Source: an uncultured Prevotella sp.
GTDB lineage: Bacteria > Bacteroidota > Bacteroidia > Bacteroidales > Bacteroidaceae
Reading direction: 5' to 3'
NCBI GenBank assembly: GCA_900550635.1
Contig: URSZ01000022.1
Span: 1 to 23,279, forward strand
DNA: 23,279 bases
Positions 22,257 through 23,279 of the stretch are shown here, in pieces. Under the pieces are notes generated by a model. The model was not told the origin of the DNA. It saw only the letters and a program-made list of their open reading frames with translations, and ran no database searches. The translations under genes were made by a program, and so were the position numbers. Positions within the stretch are counted from its first letter, which is position 1; each line of letters begins with the position of its first letter.

Positions 22257-23279
22257 TTAATAATGTATTTTTAGTTTGCTTGTTATAAGTGAACCGGAAT
22301 CAGACTTGGCCTTTACAATGTAAATGCCGTCGGGAAGGTCGAGTTCTACCTCGTCAACATTACGGTACTGGGCTACACAAATACCGGTCATGTCGTATAC
22401 CTGTACGCTTGCGGCATTGTGTGTAAAGCGCAGTATGCGGCCAGACATTTTCAAGGCAAATCCGTCGTTGCTTACAGGATTGATTCCTAATACGTCGAAT
22501 GTTTGCGGTGCATATTCCTTTCCATATTTGTCGAGTATGCATACGGCAAAACCGTAGTCAGACATTTTTTCTTCGGGAATGGTATAACTGTTCTCATAGC
22601 TTACGCCGAGCAGGTATTCGGTGCTTATTCCGTCGCCGTCGCTGCGCAGTGCGTCCTCATAGTCCATGTCGCTCGGGATTGCATATACGGAATATTTCAC
22701 TGGCTCGTCGTCCAGCCCTGTCCAGGAAAGCGTATTGTCTTCGATGTTTATGTCGCTTACCGTGCCGTATGTATCGTGGTCTTTCCATGTTATTTCGGGA
22801 ACGAGCGATTCGCTTTGGAATTTGTTGTTCTCAAGGTAATGGCCCAGGCCTTTTGCATTTGGGCCTGATATGAAGCCAGAACGGAAGAACACACATCCCG
22901 GTGCGTTGTCCTGCGTGTAGTCGCGCGACAGCTGTACCTGTGTGGCGTATTCCAGCCAGTCGGCGGTGGTGCTGTTGTTTGTAAGCGACGACACGGAGTG
23001 GCTTGCATAATGGTGTCTGTTAAAGTGTTTTGCCGTATTGCTCCACCACCGTGTGAGCGGGCCGAACGGGTTTGTGGCGTGGTTGGTGCGCCAATAAAGC
23101 TGCGGTGATATGTAATCCACGCTTCCCTGGTCGAGCCACGCGAGCGGGTCGCTGTAAATACCGGCATACTGCCAGTCGCTTGCCCCGACGTAAGGATCTA
23201 TCCCCACATCGGCAGCGCCGCCAGAGGCAACGCCAGCCGGGCTTACACCGAAGCGTACGTAAGGCTTGTTTTCCTGCAC
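22257..23279 (-). CDS. GHL10-type glycoside hydrolase with T9SS-like sorting domain (C-terminal part, cut by window edge)
   Basis: 340 codons are visible; the start is beyond the window. The first part, with RFGVSPAGVA, YSDPLAWLDQGSVDYISPQL and WRTNHATNPFGPLTRWWS, matches the C-terminal half of the GHL10 (DUF187) barrel. E. coli DigH (YddW) of this family cuts peptidoglycan glycan strands that have lost their peptides. A fibronectin-like domain follows (about ISDINIEDNTLSWTGLDDEP here read as VSDINIEDNTLSWTGL). The end has the sorting-domain pattern VQVYDMTGICVAQY ... LPDGIYIVKAKSDSG ... SKLKIHY. The gene is one base upstream of the propeller gene and in an operon with the amidase, which would supply the naked glycan. 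The activity is inferred from family and context. Confidence 0.82.
   Translation of the reverse strand: MQENKPYVRFGVSPAGVASGGAADVGIDPYVGASDWQYAGIYSDPLAWLDQGSVDYISPQLYWRTNHATNPFGPLTRWWSNTAKHFNRHHYASHSVSSLTNNSTTADWLEYATQVQLSRDYTQDNAPGCVFFRSGFISGPNAKGLGHYLENNKFQSESLVPEITWKDHDTYGTVSDINIEDNTLSWTGLDDEPVKYSVYAIPSDMDYEDALRSDGDGISTEYLLGVSYENSYTIPEEKMSDYGFAVCILDKYGKEYAPQTFDVLGINPVSNDGFALKMSGRILRFTHNAASVQVYDMTGICVAQYRNVDEVELDLPDGIYIVKAKSDSGSLITSKLKIHY

Noticed and set aside
22550..22575. Sixth copy of the 21-bp unit (GTCAGACATTTTTTCTTC)
   Set aside because: It lies inside the GHL10-type coding sequence, encodes ordinary residues (EEKMSDYG), and has no neighbouring units at 21-base spacing.

Overview
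The window looks like chromosomal DNA from a member of the Bacteroidales (Bacteroidota). The reasons are: promoters of the TTTG / TAnnTTTG type in front of several genes; few Shine-Dalgarno sites; the families DUF5715 and DUF3256; a phoH-purC pair; type B ribosomal protein L31; an ECF sigma / membrane protein / periplasmic sensor operon; and three secreted proteins ending in a domain like the type IX secretion (T9SS) C-terminal sorting signal. I cannot name the genus with confidence. I saw no rRNA, tRNA, insertion sequence, prophage or CRISPR array.

Layout. 1-271 (-): start of a DMT/EamA transporter cut by the window edge. 427-2296 (+): a small secreted sorting-domain-like protein and a lipoprotein L,D-transpeptidase. 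2396-3905 (+): ECF sigma factor, single-pass membrane protein and Spy-like periplasmic protein, closed by a strong hairpin. 4051-4668 (-): DoxX-like membrane protein. 5061-7035 (-): phoH-purC operon. 7467-11993 (+): DUF5715 protein, truA, a secreted propeller-like protein and an EamA transporter. 12232-13437 (-): Gfo/Idh/MocA oxidoreductase. 13595-13849 (-): rpmE2. 14382-16366 (-): zinc alcohol dehydrogenase, macrodomain hydrolase and Nudix hydrolase as one operon. 16512-17141 (+): DUF3256 protein. 17301-18311 (+): class II fructose-bisphosphate aldolase. 18752-23279 (-): a tight operon of a GHL10-type glycosidase (cut by the edge), a PD40 propeller protein and a large secreted N-acetylmuramoyl-L-alanine amidase.

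Several genes concern peptidoglycan: the L,D-transpeptidase, the DUF5715 protein (an M15-like H...D...H pattern) and the amidase/GHL10 pair. The last two fit a scheme in which the amidase strips peptides and the glycosidase cuts the naked glycan. The rest is housekeeping: purine synthesis, pseudouridylation, translation, glycolysis, nucleotide and ADP-ribose clean-up.

The most unusual signal is non-coding. Five copies of a 79-80 bp intergenic element lie at 4821-4899, 7226-7304, 12104-12183, 14162-14241 and 18478-18557. Each holds exactly three 21-bp units with no spacers. In each, two adjacent units are near-perfect reverse complements and the third is a singleton. Both ends carry related GGAGCAAA-like sequences, and four copies have a further GGGTRTAAA-like flank on one side. 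Every intergenic gap longer than about 230 bp has exactly one copy, and no shorter gap has any. I do not recognise this family. It could be a dispersed non-autonomous mobile repeat, a helically phased protein-binding array, or a source of structured RNA.
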